Shown here: in pieces, positions 63,044 to 64,000 of the stretch | Layout: each line of letters starts with the position of its first letter | How positions within the stretch are numbered: the stretch's first letter is position 1 | NCBI GenBank assembly: GCA_036172665.1 | Contig: CM069880.1 | Coordinates: 3,164,501 to 3,228,500, forward strand | Origin: Prosopocoilus inquinatus | Lineage: Eukaryota; Arthropoda; Insecta; Coleoptera; Lucanidae | Direction of reading: 5' to 3' | Length of the DNA stretch: 64,000 bases | Program-made: the position numbers and the translations under genes | The notes under the pieces: generated by a model | Databases searched by the model: none | Seen by the model: only the letters and a program-made list of their open reading frames with translations | What the model was told of the DNA's origin: nothing

Positions 63044-64000
63044 GATGTGAGATACGAAGTTCTCGGACGCAGCAGAAGCTGGAAATAGTTTTAAACGATA
63101 CAACACGCATTAGCGTTGTTCCTGTGATGTATCTAATTGATCCTTACTTATCTATCATGTTATTTGGCGTTTCGATGGACTCCAGTAACTCTGATGTGAG
63201 ATACGAAGTTCTCGGACGCAGCAGAAGCTGGAAATAGTTTTAAACGAAACAACACGCATTAGCGTTGTTCCTGTGATGTATCTAATCGATCCTTACTCAT
63301 CTATCATGTTATTTGACGTTTCGATGGACTCCAGTAACTTTGATGTGAGATACGACGTTTTCTTACGCAGCAGAAGCTGGAAATAGTTTTAAACGAAACA
63401 ACACGCATTAGCGATGTTCCTGTGATGTATCTAATCGATCCTTACTCATCTATCATGTTATTTTACGTTTGGATGGACTCCAGTAACTCTGATGTGAGAT
63501 ACGAAATTTTCGGACGCAGCAGCAGCTGGAAATAGTTTTAAACGAAACAACACATATTATCGTTGTTCCTGTGATGTATCTAATCGATCCTTACTCATCT
63601 ATCATGTTATTTGACGTTTGGACGGACTCCAGTAACTCTGATGTGAGATACAAAGTTCTCGGACGCAGCAGAAGCTGGAAATAGTTTTGAACGAAACAAC
63701 ACGTATTAGCGTTGTTCCTGTGATGTATCTAAACGATCCTTACTTATCTAACATGTTATTTGACGTTTGGATGGACTCCAGTAAGACTGATGTGAGATAC
63801 AAAGTTTTTGGACGCAGCAGGAGCTTTAAATAGTTTTAAACGAAACAACACGTATTAGCGTTGTTCCTGTGCTGTATCTAATCGATCCTTTCTCATCTAT
63901 CATGTCATTTGATGTTTGGATGGACTCCAGTAACTTTGATATGAGATACGAAGTTCTCGGACGCAGTTGAAGCTGGAAATAGTTTTAAACGAAACAACAC
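63044..64000 (+). repeat. HOR C copy 7, shortened and cut by the window edge
   Basis: C1 (63044, with cgatacaac as in C copy 3), C2 (63193) and C3 (63342) are followed directly by C5 (63491, attatcg), so C4 is lost. C6 is at 63640. 63789 is a C7/C8 hybrid (gtcatttgatg, then aactttgatatg). C9 starts at 63938 and is cut at 64000. The array continues beyond the window. Confidence 0.85.

Larger units (their letters stand above)
1..64000 (+). repeat. 149-bp satellite DNA array, about 429.4 monomers, single orientation
   Basis: The motif gatgtgagat recurs at 1, 150, 299, 448 and onward every 149 bp to the right edge. I count 429 complete monomers and a last partial one from 63938. All lie in one orientation, and no unrelated sequence interrupts them. 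Four monomers differ in length: 44254-44423 (170 bp), 50086-50231 (146 bp), 55000-55147 (148 bp) and 58277-58424 (148 bp). The unit length is not a multiple of three and each unit carries stop codons, so no long reading frame can cross the array. Long homogeneous arrays of a roughly nucleosome-sized unit are typical of eukaryotic centromeric or heterochromatic satellites. That chromosomal location is inferred, not seen. I do not recognise the family by name. Confidence 0.98.

Noticed and set aside
1..64000. CRISPR array
   Set aside because: The repeats are 149 bp and contiguous, with no unique spacers between short repeats, no cas genes and a eukaryotic satellite pattern.
1..64000. Minisatellite-coded repeat protein (tandem domains)
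   Set aside because: 149 is not divisible by three, so the frame shifts every unit, and stop codons occur in each unit. No frame stays open beyond about 66 codons.
1..64000. Transposon, rRNA, tRNA or telomere repeats inside the array
   Set aside because: The 149-bp grid is continuous apart from four small indels, which leaves no room for an insertion. No telomere-like short repeat was seen.

Overview
The whole 64 kb is one uninterrupted tandem array of a 149-bp satellite DNA monomer, all copies head-to-tail in the same orientation. It holds no gene, RNA gene, transposon or other non-satellite sequence that I can support. Following the start motif gatgtgagat through the window gives 429 complete monomers plus 63 bp of a 430th. 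Only four monomers depart from 149 bp (170, 146, 148 and 148 bp). The array enters and leaves the window mid-stream, so neither edge is seen. Arrays of this size and regularity are nuclear eukaryotic satellites, typically centromeric, pericentromeric or other heterochromatic blocks. I do not recognise the monomer and cannot name the species. The monomer is about 41% GC and CpG-rich (9 CpG by hand count in a representative form), which does not suggest a heavily CpG-depleted vertebrate genome. The centromere role is inference.

The monomers fall into many recurring subtypes, best told apart at offsets 12-24, 31-40, 50-52, 63-66, 72, 93-95, 102-116, 122-126, 130-131 and 145-147 of the unit. They are arranged in higher-order repeats (HORs), named here as follows. 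B is an 11-mer (1,639 bp), with seven full copies. C is a 16-mer (2,384 bp), with three intact copies and several rearranged ones. D is a 9-mer, with three copies. P is a 21-mer (3,129 bp) that is itself partly built from B and C monomers, with six full or shortened copies. Y is a 5-mer linker. X is a short 2-mer linker. Z is a divergent 38-monomer zone at 39.0-44.7 kb.

Layout: X-B-B (1-3576); C rearranged (3577-5811); D-P-P (5812-13261); junction (13262-13857); second D-P-P (13858-21307); C-Y-C-B-C (21159-30694); X (30695-30843); a 28-mer HOR twice (30844-39038); Z (39039-44721); a 23-mer HOR about 1.7 times (44871-50827); partial C blocks (50828-54254); a third, shortened D-P-P (54255-60361); and C-Y-C again (60213-64000), also shortened.

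The duplications are nested. The 21-mer P doubled first, D-P-P was then copied as a 54-mer (8,046 bp), and a third relative near the right end has lost whole numbers of monomers several times. Nearly every rearrangement keeps the 149-bp register, as expected from unequal exchange between aligned monomers. The clearest exception is a 21-bp internal duplication at 44330-44371 that joins two subtypes. Other points worth a second look are a CENP-B-box-like 17-mer in the monomer with a two-state core, a hairpin-capable dyad that some subtypes break, and subtype-defining CG to CA/TG changes.
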